Assembly (NCBI RefSeq): GCF_042665295.1
Contig: NZ_JBHTCO010000019.1
Coordinates: 62,001 to 126,000 of the forward strand
Reading direction: 5' to 3'
From: Scopulibacillus_A cellulosilyticus
GTDB lineage: Bacteria; Bacillota; Bacilli; Bacillales; Sporolactobacillaceae
Length of the DNA stretch: 64,000 nt
The translations under genes were made by a program, and so were the position numbers. The notes beneath the pieces are model-generated. The model saw only the letters and a list, made by a program, of their open reading frames with translations, ran no database searches and was not told the DNA's origin. Shown here piece by piece: positions 1-9,125 of the stretch (position 1 is the first letter of the stretch; every line of letters starts with the position of its first letter).

Positions 1-1190
1 ATATCATGCTGCTTTGCCATAAACGCCGCATTGATGAAATTCACCTTCGTGCTTAAATAATAAGACAGAACCCCTTTTAGAATGCCGCGGGTTAACGGTG
101 TTGTTTCTAAATCCATTAATTCGCCTGAATAAGAAATGGTTATTTCATCAGGTTTTTCTTTAACTAATTGTATCGCCATCTCACCCATTTTTTCACAAAG
201 CCCGAAGTAAGGGGTTAACTTTTTCATCATATCGCTTGGGATCGGCGGATAGTTAACGATATTTCTAAATGGTTGATCATGCAATACTTTTAATATTCCT
301 TCGCTGACATCTACAGCGACATTTTTTTGCGCCTCTGCTGTTGACGCCCCGAGATGCGGTGTCGCAATCACTTGCGGCAATGTTAATAATGGATGTCCAA
401 CCGCCGGTTCATTTTCAAAAACATCAATGGCTGCCCCGGCTACTTTTCCATCTTTTATTGCGTCATACAAATCATCCTCATTAATAATTCCGCCTCTGGC
501 ACAGTTAATAATCCGTACGCCGTCTTTCATTTTATTTAATTTTTCGCTGTTGAGTAAATGTTTTGTCTCTTGGGTCAACGGCGTATGAACCGTGATAAAG
601 TCAGCTGCTGCAATGACCTCATCAAGCTCTCCTTTTTCAATACCCAGTTTTGCCGCCCTTTCCTTCGTTAAGAATGGATCATAGGCAATAACTTTCATGT
701 TGAAGACTTTCGCCCGTTTGGCAACTTCTGCCCCGATCCTTCCAAGACCTATAATACCGATAACTTTACGATTAAGCTCGGCGCCTTGGAAGGCCTTCCG
801 GTTCCATTCACCGCCGACCAGAGATTTATAGGCTTGAGGAATATTGCGGGCAACGGCCATCATCATCGCAAATGTATGCTCAGCCGCGGAAATCGTATTG
901 CCTTCCGGCGCATTAAGTACCATAATCCCTTTTTGCGTCGCTGCTTTTAGATCAATGTTATCCACGCCAACGCCGGCACGGCCGATGACTTTTAAATTAT
1001 TGCCGGCGTTAATAATATCGGCCGACACTTGCGTTTGGCTTCTGACCAGTAAAGCATGGTAATCTGAAATGACTTGTTGAAGTTTTTCAGGCTTAAGCCC
1101 TGTTTCTATATCAACCTTTACGTCTTTTGCCTTTAATAGGGGTTCGATGCCCTCTTGATTTAACGGATCACTAATTAAAATATTATACAT
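1..1190 (-). CDS. serA: D-3-phosphoglycerate dehydrogenase (3' part beyond window)
   Basis: Catalyses NAD-dependent oxidation of 3-phosphoglycerate, the first step of serine synthesis in the cytosol. I translated the minus strand from ATG at 1190 (protein begins MYNILISDPLNQEG). The Rossmann motif GLGRIGAEVAKRAK, the catalytic region NCARGG and the segment ATPHLGASTAEAQ are all readable. About 396 codons lie in the window, so the substrate-binding domain is partly present and the C-terminal ACT regulatory domain is off the edge. The start overlaps the stop of the upstream aminotransferase gene in ATGTATAA, so the two are translationally coupled and share the serine T-box. Confidence 0.95.
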   Translation of the reverse strand, partial: MYNILISDPLNQEGIEPLLKAKDVKVDIETGLKPEKLQQVISDYHALLVRSQTQVSADIINAGNNLKVIGRAGVGVDNIDLKAATQKGIMVLNAPEGNTISAAEHTFAMMMAVARNIPQAYKSLVGGEWNRKAFQGAELNRKVIGIIGLGRIGAEVAKRAKVFNMKVIAYDPFLTKERAAKLGIEKGELDEVIAAADFITVHTPLTQETKHLLNSEKLNKMKDGVRIINCARGGIINEDDLYDAIKDGKVAGAAIDVFENEPAVGHPLLTLPQVIATPHLGASTAEAQKNVAVDVSEGILKVLHDQPFRNIVNYPPIPSDMMKKLTPYFGLCEKMGEMAIQLVKEKPDEITISYSGELMDLETTPLTRGILKGVLSYYLSTKVNFINAAFMAKQHD

Positions 1191-2331
1191 AATCCAAATA
1201 CACCTCCTGTGCAGCTTTAACACCTGCACCATATTCAAAATGATGGTTAAAATCTTTCAAACCGCGTTCAATTATTGAAACAGCTTCCAGTACATCACCA
1301 GGGAAACAATAGCCCATATGACCAAATCTCATAATTTTACCTTTCAATTTTCCTTGGCCGCCCGCGAAATCAATATGATATTTCTTTTTAAGGTGACCGC
1401 GAAGTTTTTCTATTTCCAAATCAGCAGGTTCACTAATTGCTGTCACTGTCGGGGATGCATCCTCATCATTTGTTAACAGAGGCAGATCCAGTGCGCTGAT
1501 AGCTTCCCGGGTCATCTTTTTCATGATTTCATGTCTTTTGACAGTTTCATCAAATCCTTCTTCCTCTATCATCCCGCAAACTGCCTGAAGTCCATAAATA
1601 AGAGAAACAGCCGGTGTATTAGGTGTCATATGTTTCTCGTATGACTTTCGATAGGTTAATAGATCAAGATAATAAGCCGGCGCTTTATTATCTTCAATGA
1701 CTTTCCACGCCCTGTCGCTGACACTGACAAAAGCTAAGCCCGGCGGCAGCATTAAGGCCTTTTGTGAACCTGTGACAAGAATATCTATGCCCCATTCATC
1801 CATTTTCGCTTTAACCCCGCCTATACAGCTGACTCCGTCAACAATGAATAATGCATCACTGTGTGTATGAACAACATTAGCCAGCTGCGCAACAGGATTT
1901 AAAACCCCTGTAGATGTTTCATTATATGTTGCAACCACTGCTTTAATATGGTTGAACTGTTTGAGAAATTCGGATAATTCTTCTTCAGTGCACGCTTTCC
2001 CCCACTCAATTTCAAGTCTGTGAACAACGGCACCATAGGCTTCGCATATGGCTGCAAACCGATTGCCAAAATCACCGACTGTCACAACGACAACTTCATC
2101 ACCAGGTGAGATTGTGTTAACAACTGCGGTTTCTAATGCAGAGGTTCCGCTGCCTGTCACGATAAATACATCTTGTTCTGTTCCAAAGAAGGGCTTGATC
2201 CGGTTAGTTGTATCGGCAAATAATTCTTTAAATTCCCCGCCCCTGTGGCTGATCATATCGTAATTCATCGCTTGCAGGACTTGCTTGGGTACCGGAGTTG
2301 GCCCCGGATTTCTTAGAATGGTTTTGTACAT
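1183..2331 (-). CDS. Class V PLP aminotransferase of the serine pathway
   Basis: 382-residue fold-type I aminotransferase of the serine-pyruvate/alanine-glyoxylate group. The PLP lysine is in VTGSQKALMLPPG near residue 190, and the N-terminal NPGPTPVP motif is typical of the family. It is the first gene of an operon with serA, overlapping it by 8 bp, and lies behind a T-box reading serine. I infer that it transaminates 3-phosphohydroxypyruvate, or a related keto acid, in place of a classical SerC; the family also has glyoxylate and pyruvate members, so the substrate is not proved. A purine-rich GGAGGAG-like site precedes the ATG. Confidence 0.88.
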   Translation of the reverse strand: MYKTILRNPGPTPVPKQVLQAMNYDMISHRGGEFKELFADTTNRIKPFFGTEQDVFIVTGSGTSALETAVVNTISPGDEVVVVTVGDFGNRFAAICEAYGAVVHRLEIEWGKACTEEELSEFLKQFNHIKAVVATYNETSTGVLNPVAQLANVVHTHSDALFIVDGVSCIGGVKAKMDEWGIDILVTGSQKALMLPPGLAFVSVSDRAWKVIEDNKAPAYYLDLLTYRKSYEKHMTPNTPAVSLIYGLQAVCGMIEEEGFDETVKRHEIMKKMTREAISALDLPLLTNDEDASPTVTAISEPADLEIEKLRGHLKKKYHIDFAGGQGKLKGKIMRFGHMGYCFPGDVLEAVSIIERGLKDFNHHFEYGAGVKAAQEVYLDYV

Positions 2332-2364
2332 GTTTCCTCTCTCCTCCTACCTTTTTCTATATAT

Positions 2365-2625
2365 ATAAAAACGCCCCCCACTACGATTTGTAGTGAGGGG
2401 CGTTAAAACGCGGTGCCACCCTCTTTTTATTACAGCTGCATAGCTGTAACCTCATAAGGTTAATAACCTTGTCGGATAACGGGAGACCGGATAAACCTAC
2501 TAAAATTTCAGCCTATCAGTTCAGAAGTGCTCAATGTTAGGGGAAACGCCAGTTTACACCAACCACTGACTCTCTTAAGAATCCATCTAACATCTGTCTT
2601 CATCACAACTATTAGAATATTTGAA
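2365..2625 (-). promoter_or_regulatory. T-box leader, serine-specific (AGC specifier)
   Basis: The minus strand carries the T-box core GGGTGGCACCGCG (2409-2421). It is followed by a GC-rich terminator hairpin with arms at 2370-2404 and a T-run down to 2365. At the base of Stem I, GAAG near the 5' end pairs with CTTC. The triplet before the conserved A of that 3' strand is AGC (2529-2531), a serine codon. Uncharged tRNA-Ser would favour the antiterminator and switch on the aminotransferase-serA operon. Confidence 0.93.
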
Positions 2626-2629
2626 ACTC

Positions 2630-2658
2630 ATTGTAGCAGTGTAACAGATAAAAGTAAA
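2630..2658 (-). promoter_or_regulatory. SigA-type promoter of the serine T-box operon
   Basis: On the minus strand, TTTACT (2658-2653) and TACAAT (2635-2630) are separated by 17 bp, just upstream of the T-box Stem I. The upstream DNA is very AT-rich, as expected for an UP-like region. Confidence 0.65.
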
Positions 2659-2906
2659 GGACTAAAAATAACTTTTTTAAAATTTTTATTGAATTGACAT
2701 TATTTCACCGGCTCCTTCTACCCGCAATTTATGCCGGTATACAGCGAATATTTCAGTGTTGCCGAATAAGATTTTAAGTTATAAATATCACTGAGCAGAA
2801 TGAACTATTGGTTCAAAAGACACAAATTGTTATTATTATTCATTCGTGATTATTAATATTTCATGATATGATAATTACCATGATTAATTTTCGGAGTGAG
2901 CGGTAA

Positions 2907-4034
2907 ATGGAAGAACATATGATTAATTTATTTGAACACATTCCTTACAAAGATATCGGTATTGCCTTTCTGATATTCTTAGTCTTTTTTCTTATCAGTA
3001 AGATTTTCACAAAATATATTCTTGAATTAATTACACGAATTGTAACAAAAACATCAAAACGCATTGATGAATACATTATCAAATCTTTTAAGCAGCCGGT
3101 CAGTTTATTTTTGATCGCAACGGGGCTTTATCTCGGGCTCCACTATTTGCCGCTTTCAGCCAATGCGATTCATTTTATTACAAAAATCTATCGTTCTATT
3201 ATTATTATTCTTATCGGCGGCGGACTATTTAGATTTTCAAACGCGACCAAAATTTTATTTAACCATGTCAGTACGCGGCTAAATCTGCAATTCAATAAAA
3301 TTATTATTCCTTTTTTGACAAAGATCATTAAATTTATCGTTATTGCCTTAACAATAGCAGCATTAGCCAATGAATGGGGCTATAACATTGATGGTATTGT
3401 TGCAGGGCTTGGCCTTGGCGGATTGGCTGTTGCCTTAGCTGCCAAAGATACGGTTAGTAATCTATTTGGCGGCCTGGTTATTATTACTGAATCTCCATTT
3501 ACAATTGACGACTGGATTCAAACGCCCAGCGTTGAAGGCACGGTTGAAGATATAAGCTTCCGGTCAACTAAAATTCGAACGTTTACCCAGGCTGTCGTTA
3601 CCGTTCCTAATTCAACGCTTGTGAACGAAGCCATTACAAACTGGTCCAGAATGGGAAAAAGAAGGATTTTATTTAACTTGCAATTAGATATTCATACACC
3701 TAAAGACAAAATGGTCAATTGTGCGGCGAGTATCAGGGAAATGTTAAAGTCCAGAAATGATATTGACCAGGAAACAATACTCGTCCATTTTTATCAATTT
3801 TCACCTTCAAGTCTTGATATTCAACTCTATTTCTTTACTAAAACGACAACTTATGATGAATGGCTTGAAGTCAATGAACAAGTGAATACCGAGATATTAG
3901 CCATTCTGGAAAAACATCAAGTGGATCTTGCCGTTCCAATTCAAAAGACATACAACGTAGAAGGCATACCGTCTTTTAAAAAACATTCAGCAGAAGATGA
4001 TTATACAATGGCGCAAGAAAGGACACACTCATGA
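2907..4034 (+). CDS. MscS-family mechanosensitive channel
   Basis: 375-residue small-conductance mechanosensitive channel that releases solutes through the membrane after osmotic downshock. Three hydrophobic segments occupy the N-terminal ~180 residues. The pore-lining helix is glycine/alanine rich (GLGLGGLAVALAAKDTVSN), followed by the beta-domain signature NLFGGLVIITESPF and the soluble C-terminal cage domain. GGAGTGAG lies 6 bp before the ATG. It is a single-gene unit with its own terminator at the stop codon. It is divergent from the serine operon, so the 575-bp space between them holds both promoters. Confidence 0.92.
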   Translation: MEEHMINLFEHIPYKDIGIAFLIFLVFFLISKIFTKYILELITRIVTKTSKRIDEYIIKSFKQPVSLFLIATGLYLGLHYLPLSANAIHFITKIYRSIIIILIGGGLFRFSNATKILFNHVSTRLNLQFNKIIIPFLTKIIKFIVIALTIAALANEWGYNIDGIVAGLGLGGLAVALAAKDTVSNLFGGLVIITESPFTIDDWIQTPSVEGTVEDISFRSTKIRTFTQAVVTVPNSTLVNEAITNWSRMGKRRILFNLQLDIHTPKDKMVNCAASIREMLKSRNDIDQETILVHFYQFSPSSLDIQLYFFTKTTTYDEWLEVNEQVNTEILAILEKHQVDLAVPIQKTYNVEGIPSFKKHSAEDDYTMAQERTHS

Positions 4035-4050
4035 TCAGTGTGTCCTTTTA
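4018..4050 (+). terminator. Rho-independent terminator after the mscS-like gene
   Basis: AGGACACACT and AGTGTGTCCT form a perfect stem over a 7-base loop, followed by TTTTA. The stem includes the stop codon region of the channel gene. The convergent acyl-CoA synthetase ends only 15 bp downstream, so it may work in both directions. Confidence 0.85.
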
Positions 4051-4064
4051 CTGTCACAGACTGT

Positions 4065-5684
4065 TCAGACCCCGGCGAGATGATCTTTCAGCTGTTCACG
4101 GAGCTGTCTTTTTAAAAATTTCCCAACGGAAGTTTTCGGTATTTCACTTAGGAAAATGATATCATCTGGGAGCCACCACTTAGCAAATTGCGGTTTTAAA
4201 TAACTTATTAGATCATCCTTTGTCACCGTATCCCGATAGCTGTCCTTTAAAACTACACATGCTATAGGGCGTTCTTGCCATTTCGGATGAGGAACCGCAA
4301 CAACAGCGGCTTCCAATACTGCTTCATGGGCCATTAGCGCATTTTCCAAGTCGACAGAGGAAATCCATTCACCGCCGCTCTTAACAAGATCCTTAGTACG
4401 ATCAACGAGTTTAATATATCCGTCTTCATCGACCGTCGCGATATCGCCGGTGTAAAACCAGCCGTCGCGAAAAGATTCCTTGCTTCGATCGTCTTTATAA
4501 TGAGAATCTGCAATCCATGGTCCTCGCACAAGAAGTTCACCCATTTCTTTGCCGTCATGAGCAACCTCCCCCTGTTGATTAATAATCTTAACCTCCAGGC
4601 CCGGCACCACCATCCCTTGCTTTGAGCGGATCTCCAGTTTTTCTTCTTCAGACAAATCTAATTGATCACTTTTTAGATTTGACACGGTTAAAAGCGGGGT
4701 CGTCTCTGTTAAGCCATAGGCATGAACAAAAGGAATGCCGAATGTTTCTCTATATTTTTTAATTAATCCTTTAGGAGCTGCTGCACCGCCGCATACCATT
4801 AGCCGCAAGCTGCTCATATCATAATTTTTTGTTTCCAATTCTTTCAAAACGCCCAGCCATATCGTCGGTACACCGGCTGTCGTTGTAACCTTTTCCGACT
4901 CAATGAACTCACAGATCAATTGAGGTGTAAAATTCGGCCCGGGGAGAACTTGTTTTGAGCCAAACCATGTAGAAGCGAATGGTATTCCCCATGCGTTAAC
5001 ATGGAACATTGGAACCATCGGCATGTTAACGTCAGATTCAGACAACCCCTTCGTATCGGCAAGGCCAAGGGCAAAGCTATGCAGAACGATGCCGCGATGA
5101 GTATAAATGACACCTTTTGGCTTTCCGGTTGTTGCAGAAGTATAGCACATTCCGGCCGGCTCATTTTCATTAATATTCTTCGAAAACTGATAGTTCGGAT
5201 CACTTTTTGCCAGTAATTGTTCATAAGAATAAACCGGATCAAGCACCGTTTCTGGAAGCGTATCTCTATCTGTCATAATGATAAATGCTTTAACAGATAA
5301 TAATTGATCCTTAATTTTTTCGATAATCGGTACAATATCCTCATCGATTAAAAGAATTTGATCTTCAGCATGATTAATAATATAGATTAAATGATCATCT
5401 GATAAACGCATATTAATCGTATGTAACACGGCGCCCATGCAAGGGACCGCAAAGTAAGCTTCCAAGTGACGATGATGGTTCCAGGCTAATGTACCAACGC
5501 GATCCCCATGCTTAATACCTAACTTTTCCAGGGCATTTGATAAAGCCCTCGTCCTTTTTCCAACCTCTTTATAAGTTAATCTGTGTATCGTTGAAGGCGA
5601 AGTTCTAGAGACAATTTCTTTTTTAGGAAAGTATTTTTCAGCACGTTCAATCATTTGCACTAACGTTAACTGTGTGTTCATCAT
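4065..5684 (-). CDS. Fatty acid--CoA ligase (AMP-forming)
   Basis: ANL-superfamily ligase that activates fatty acids to acyl-CoA through an acyl-adenylate. The P-loop is YTSATTGKPKGV, the adenylation motif is AYGLTETTP, the hinge region is GWFYTGDIATVDEDGY, and the C-terminal catalytic lysine lies in PKTSVGKFLKR. I place the start at the first of two adjacent ATGs, because AAAGGGG precedes it by about 10 bp; a longer frame runs upstream to 5753 without a better site. The size (539 residues) fits medium- or long-chain members. With the hydrolase and TetR gene upstream it suggests a fatty-acid utilisation locus. A cre site lies upstream. Confidence 0.92.
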   Translation of the reverse strand: MMNTQLTLVQMIERAEKYFPKKEIVSRTSPSTIHRLTYKEVGKRTRALSNALEKLGIKHGDRVGTLAWNHHRHLEAYFAVPCMGAVLHTINMRLSDDHLIYIINHAEDQILLIDEDIVPIIEKIKDQLLSVKAFIIMTDRDTLPETVLDPVYSYEQLLAKSDPNYQFSKNINENEPAGMCYTSATTGKPKGVIYTHRGIVLHSFALGLADTKGLSESDVNMPMVPMFHVNAWGIPFASTWFGSKQVLPGPNFTPQLICEFIESEKVTTTAGVPTIWLGVLKELETKNYDMSSLRLMVCGGAAAPKGLIKKYRETFGIPFVHAYGLTETTPLLTVSNLKSDQLDLSEEEKLEIRSKQGMVVPGLEVKIINQQGEVAHDGKEMGELLVRGPWIADSHYKDDRSKESFRDGWFYTGDIATVDEDGYIKLVDRTKDLVKSGGEWISSVDLENALMAHEAVLEAAVVAVPHPKWQERPIACVVLKDSYRDTVTKDDLISYLKPQFAKWWLPDDIIFLSEIPKTSVGKFLKRQLREQLKDHLAGV

Positions 5685-5769
5685 TTTCAATTTTTCCCCT
5701 TTCGCGGCAATATGCCGCTTCATTTTGGAATATATCTTGAAAGTATGATCCACTATTGTTATCTCTAGG

Positions 5770-5784
5770 TTGCAAGCGCATTCA
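5770..5784 (-). promoter_or_regulatory. Catabolite-responsive element (cre) upstream of the acyl-CoA ligase
   Basis: TTGCAAGCGCATTCA matches the CcpA operator consensus WTGNAANCGNWNNCW at every fixed position. It lies about 85 bp upstream of the ligase start, so glucose repression of fatty-acid use is likely. Binding is inferred. Confidence 0.7.
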
Positions 5785-5870
5785 ACATTAGTTGAAAAAA
5801 GCTGAGCATTGGCTCATAAAACAACCATATCCTGAAAATTATAGTGCCTTCTAAATAACGTCTTACGCTT

Positions 5871-6827
5871 TTATTTTTTTAAAGACTGTTTTTTCTGAAG
5901 ATAGTCTATAACTCCCATTGCAGAAACTTGCAAATCAAGCTCTATCACTTTAAATACTTTGTGGTTATCCGATATTTTAAATTGCTTTAAATGTTGGCTG
6001 ACACGATTCCGAAGACTATTAGCCAAGTCACGAATATCTTTACCTGATTCCAAAGCTTTTTCTCCCTCTTTTACAAATATAGGAATCCATTCGGTCACTT
6101 GGCGAAAAACTTCATCAATCTTCTCAGTCATACCGAAATGACCAAAGTACAGCCTGTCTAACTCGTATTTACGGAACCTGCTGATCGAATTAACCATCGC
6201 CTCAGGATCAAAATGGTTAGGAGATGTTGTCGGCAAGAAAAAGTCAACGCCATCCTCCTCAAGCCACTTGTAATGAATTCCCGCCGTATCACCAGTAAAC
6301 ATGCCGTTAGAAACCGGATCAAAAATGCTAAAATGATGCTTCGCGTGTCCGGGTGTATCAATAAATTCCAGCGTACGGTGACTGCTGATAACAAGCGTGT
6401 CACCCTCGCCTTTAATAAGCAAACGTTCCTCGGGAATTGGAACAATCGAGCCAAATAACTCATCAAACTTCTCACCGTATACAGCTCTCGCTCCGGCAAT
6501 TAACTTGCCTGGATCCGTAAGATGCCGGGCTCCTCTTGGGTGAACAACAACCTTTGCATTTGGACATTCTTTTAAAAGCAGACCCGCTCCCCCGGCATGA
6601 TCCAAATGGATGTGGGTTAAAATAATATATTTTACTTGTTCAAGTGAAAAATCTAAATCTTTTAATCCTTGTTTGATATAGGGTACCGATGGGCCGGGAC
6701 CCGTTTCAATCAACGTAAGCTCTTCTTCATCAAAAATATAAGTACCTGTCCGAAACGGAAGACCCAAGTCAAATCCATCTATCAAATGTATACCGTACCC
6801 TAAGTCAATCGGCTTTTTAGCTTGCAT
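5871..6827 (-). CDS. Metallo-beta-lactamase-fold hydrolase
   Basis: About 318 residues. The zinc-binding motif is THIHLDHAGG, with further ligands in DTPGHAKHH, FTGDTAG and GHFG. The core has the glyoxalase II/lactonase-like layout, with a helical C-terminal extension of about 100 residues. A TTG one codon earlier is possible, but ATG at 6827 stands 9 bp from GGGGAG. The gene lies between an acyl-CoA ligase and a TetR regulator of a probable fatty-acid regulon, and a related hydrolase closes the acyl-CoA operon at 40.4 kb. I infer a thioester or lactone hydrolase role in acyl metabolism; the substrate is unknown. Confidence 0.85.
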   Translation of the reverse strand: MQAKKPIDLGYGIHLIDGFDLGLPFRTGTYIFDEEELTLIETGPGPSVPYIKQGLKDLDFSLEQVKYIILTHIHLDHAGGAGLLLKECPNAKVVVHPRGARHLTDPGKLIAGARAVYGEKFDELFGSIVPIPEERLLIKGEGDTLVISSHRTLEFIDTPGHAKHHFSIFDPVSNGMFTGDTAGIHYKWLEEDGVDFFLPTTSPNHFDPEAMVNSISRFRKYELDRLYFGHFGMTEKIDEVFRQVTEWIPIFVKEGEKALESGKDIRDLANSLRNRVSQHLKQFKISDNHKVFKVIELDLQVSAMGVIDYLQKKQSLKK

Positions 6828-6872
6828 CAAAATACTCTCCCCTTTTTAGTACAAAGCAGTCAACAACTCATT

Positions 6873-7463
6873 TTATTTTGGCCCGTTTTCCTTTTGAACA
6901 GTGATACCGTTTAAGATCATTTCTACGTAAATCATAGCAACCTTTTCATCGGGAACACGTCCTTCAGGATCGAACCAAAAATAACTCCAATTACACATAC
7001 CCAGTATGCCAAGTGTCACAATATCTGCCGGAAGGTCACTTCTAAATTCTCTTTGACTAATCCCCGATTTAATGAGATCTTCTAAATGATGTTGAAACAG
7101 CGATCGTTTTTTTACAATCTTATCCATTTGCTCTTCATTTAAATGACGGATTTCTCTAAAAAAGATGAGTGCATCCCAACCGTGCTTTTCAATATTTTTT
7201 ATTAACATTCTAACAATATCGAAAACTTTTGTTTTGCAGCTTTTACTTTGATCGGACAAAATTTCTTCTTGCCGGGATAATAAATAATTGATAAAAGTTA
7301 AATGAATGTCCATTAACAACTGCTGCTTAGACTCGAAATAATAGTAAAACGTCCCCTTTGTAACGCCGAGGCTGTCGACAATATCCTGGATTGATGTTTC
7401 GTTAAAACCCTTTTCACCAAATAATTCGATACTTTTTTCTGTAATCTTATCTTTCATTTTCAT
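6873..7463 (-). CDS. TetR/AcrR-family repressor, probable fatty-acid regulon regulator
   Basis: 196 residues. The N-terminal helix-turn-helix reads SIQDIVDSLGVTKGTFYYYFESKQQLL (residues ~22-48), the classical TetR signature; the rest is a ligand-binding helical domain. AGAGGT precedes the ATG by 9 bp. Upstream lies the palindrome TACTAACCAGTTGGTAT, which recurs with its promoter in front of the acyl-CoA operon at 47.8 kb. The likely role is an acyl-CoA-responsive, autoregulated repressor similar in function to FadR/FadP of bacilli. The ligand is inferred from its neighbours. Confidence 0.9.
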   Translation of the reverse strand: MKMKDKITEKSIELFGEKGFNETSIQDIVDSLGVTKGTFYYYFESKQQLLMDIHLTFINYLLSRQEEILSDQSKSCKTKVFDIVRMLIKNIEKHGWDALIFFREIRHLNEEQMDKIVKKRSLFQHHLEDLIKSGISQREFRSDLPADIVTLGILGMCNWSYFWFDPEGRVPDEKVAMIYVEMILNGITVQKENGPK

Positions 7464-7488
7464 CTCTCATTTACCTCTAATTCTTCGA

Positions 7489-7540
7489 TGTACTAACCAG
7501 TTGGTATTTAGTTATTATTATATTACATTTATTCTGTCAA
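7489..7540 (-). promoter_or_regulatory. Promoter and TetR operator of the regulator gene
   Basis: On the minus strand TTGACA is followed after 17 bp by TAATAA, and directly downstream is the palindrome ATACCAACTGGTTAGTA (7491-7507). The same arrangement, including the sequence GAATAAATGTAAT between the promoter boxes, recurs at 47755-47805. A repressor bound here would block its own promoter. Confidence 0.7.
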
Positions 7541-7559
7541 TCCAAGTTTCATTTGTCCC

Positions 7560-7695
7560 GGTGTAACCGTCCGTAAGACTCCCGCCTCAAAACTTGAGCT
7601 TAAGCGCTGAAGTTTAGGCGGGAGATAACGGACCCTAACACCCCGATAAGTTCAACTAACTCTCAGCGGGGATGAACCAACCCCCCACTGAGGGA
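7560..7695 (+). mobile_element. Solitary IS200/IS605-type right end (omega-RNA-like remnant)
   Basis: GC-rich stem-loops (CTCCCGCC ... GGCGGGAG at 7577-7633, then further hairpins) end in AAGTTTCAC. This layout matches the 3' ends of tnpB-type IS200/IS605 elements as I know them: hairpins encoding the TnpB guide-RNA scaffold, with the element ending in TTCAC. No tnpA or tnpB frame is adjacent, so this is a solitary end or a small non-autonomous derivative. The intact element at 33.6-35.3 kb has a different right end. The call rests on recalled pattern, not alignment. Confidence 0.5.
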
Positions 7696-7722
7696 AGTTT
7701 CACTTTATTACGATATGATAGG

Positions 7723-7751
7723 AAAAAGCAGCATAAATAACATGCTGCTTT
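7723..7751 (-). terminator. Rho-independent terminator of hutI
   Basis: AAAGCAGCAT pairs perfectly with ATGCTGCTTT across a 7-base loop. On the minus strand it is followed by a T-run, 7 bp after the hutI stop. Confidence 0.85.
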
Positions 7752-7757
7752 AAAAAG

Positions 7758-9053
7758 CTATTCTCCAATTGATATTGATGTATGATGTTTGCCTTTAATT
7801 TCAGCTCTCTCATACACTTTTTCTCCGGCTTTAAATACCTTTTGAACGTGATTAACGCCGTAATGGTAAGGGATATAGAGATAGTTTGGCGCATCCCAAA
7901 TGACAATGTCCGCTTTTCTTCCCGCAGCAATTTTCCCTGCTGAATCCCCGCGATTGATCGCATATGCGGAATTGACAGTAACTGCATTCCAAATTTCTTC
8001 TGGCGTCATTTTTAAGTTTAGCGCTGCTAAGCTCATGATCATTTGCAGATTTTCCGTTACTGAGCTGCCTGGGTTAAAGTCAGTTGACAAGGCAACAGCA
8101 ACACCTGATTCAATCATTTTTCTGGCGCGTGCGTGTTTTCCCTTACATAAATAGAATGATGTTCCCGGAAGCAGCACAGCTATAACACCTTCTTCAGCTA
8201 AACGTCTAATCCCTTTATCAGATGCACCGACAAGATGGTCACCTGTAATCGCTCCGACATCAGCAGCCAATTCTGCTCCGCCCAGCGGATCAATTTCATC
8301 GGCATGGATTTTCACTTGAAAGCCGGCTTCTTTCGCTTTCTCTAAATATGCACGCGATTGTTCAACGGAAAAGACACCCGTCTCACAAAAGATATCGACA
8401 AACTCAGCCAGCTCTTTCTCTTTTATTTCGGGAAGCATATCTATCATTTCGTCTAAAAATCTTTCAGGATTGTCTTTAAGTTCTTCCGGAATAGCATGTG
8501 CCCCCAAAAATGTTGAGACAATGTCCATTGATGTTAGATTTTTGACATGCTTAACAACCTGCATTTGTTTCATTTCTGTATCATAATCAAGCCCATATCC
8601 GCTTTTAGCTTCCATTGTTGTAATGCCGTAAGACATCATCCGGTCAAGATGAAACATGGCTTTTTCGACTAAGTCTTTAAATGGCGTCTCACGGGTTGCC
8701 CTGACAGTCGAAAGAATGCCGCCGCCTTTTTCCAAAATTTCAAGATATGGGACACCTTGCTGCTTAAGCGCCATTTCATGTTCGCGGGACCCGCCAAACA
8801 CTAGATGAGTATGGGGCTCTACAAGGCCTGGAGACACTAATTTCCCACCGCAGTCAATTTTTTCATCAGCATCTATATCAGCTAATTCTTCTTGTTTTCC
8901 GACCTTTAAAACTTTGCCGTCTTTAACTGCAACAGCGGCATTTTCAATGACAGGAAGCTTTTGCATATCGTTGCCTTTAACAGGCCCGTCACTGCCGTTG
9001 TCCATCGTTAATAATTGCCCTATGTTATAAAATAAAAGATCCGCTTGTGCCAT
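7758..9053 (-). CDS. hutI: Imidazolonepropionase
   Basis: 431-residue amidohydrolase that hydrolyses imidazolone-5-propionate to N-formimino-glutamate, the third step of histidine breakdown. The metal-binding HTH is in VEPHTHLVFGG. A second His lies in KIHADEIDPLGGAELA, and the metal Asp lies in ALSTDFNPGSS. The length is close to the Bacillus enzyme (about 420). It follows hutU after 72 bp that hold a stable hairpin, so its expression may be reduced relative to hutU. hutH and hutG are not in the window. Confidence 0.96.
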   Translation of the reverse strand: MAQADLLFYNIGQLLTMDNGSDGPVKGNDMQKLPVIENAAVAVKDGKVLKVGKQEELADIDADEKIDCGGKLVSPGLVEPHTHLVFGGSREHEMALKQQGVPYLEILEKGGGILSTVRATRETPFKDLVEKAMFHLDRMMSYGITTMEAKSGYGLDYDTEMKQMQVVKHVKNLTSMDIVSTFLGAHAIPEELKDNPERFLDEMIDMLPEIKEKELAEFVDIFCETGVFSVEQSRAYLEKAKEAGFQVKIHADEIDPLGGAELAADVGAITGDHLVGASDKGIRRLAEEGVIAVLLPGTSFYLCKGKHARARKMIESGVAVALSTDFNPGSSVTENLQMIMSLAALNLKMTPEEIWNAVTVNSAYAINRGDSAGKIAAGRKADIVIWDAPNYLYIPYHYGVNHVQKVFKAGEKVYERAEIKGKHHTSISIGE

Positions 9054-9091
9054 TCTCTCTCACTCCTCTGTCGTATTTCACAATACAGTAT

Positions 9092-9121
9092 TTTCGGCGC
9101 AGCAAATTTACTGCGCCGAAA
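9092..9121 (-). terminator. Intergenic hairpin between hutU and hutI
   Basis: TTTCGGCGCAG and CTGCGCCGAAA form an 11-bp perfect stem directly after the hutU stop codon and before hutI. It has no long T-run on the minus strand, so it may be a weak terminator, an mRNA stability element or a processing site that sets the hutU:hutI ratio. Confidence 0.55.
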
Positions 9122-9125
9122 TATT

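Noticed and set aside
9092..9121. HutP-type antiterminator hairpin
   Set aside because: In Bacillus the HutP site precedes hutP/hutH, not hutI, and I see no HutP gene here or NAG-triplet array around the hairpin.
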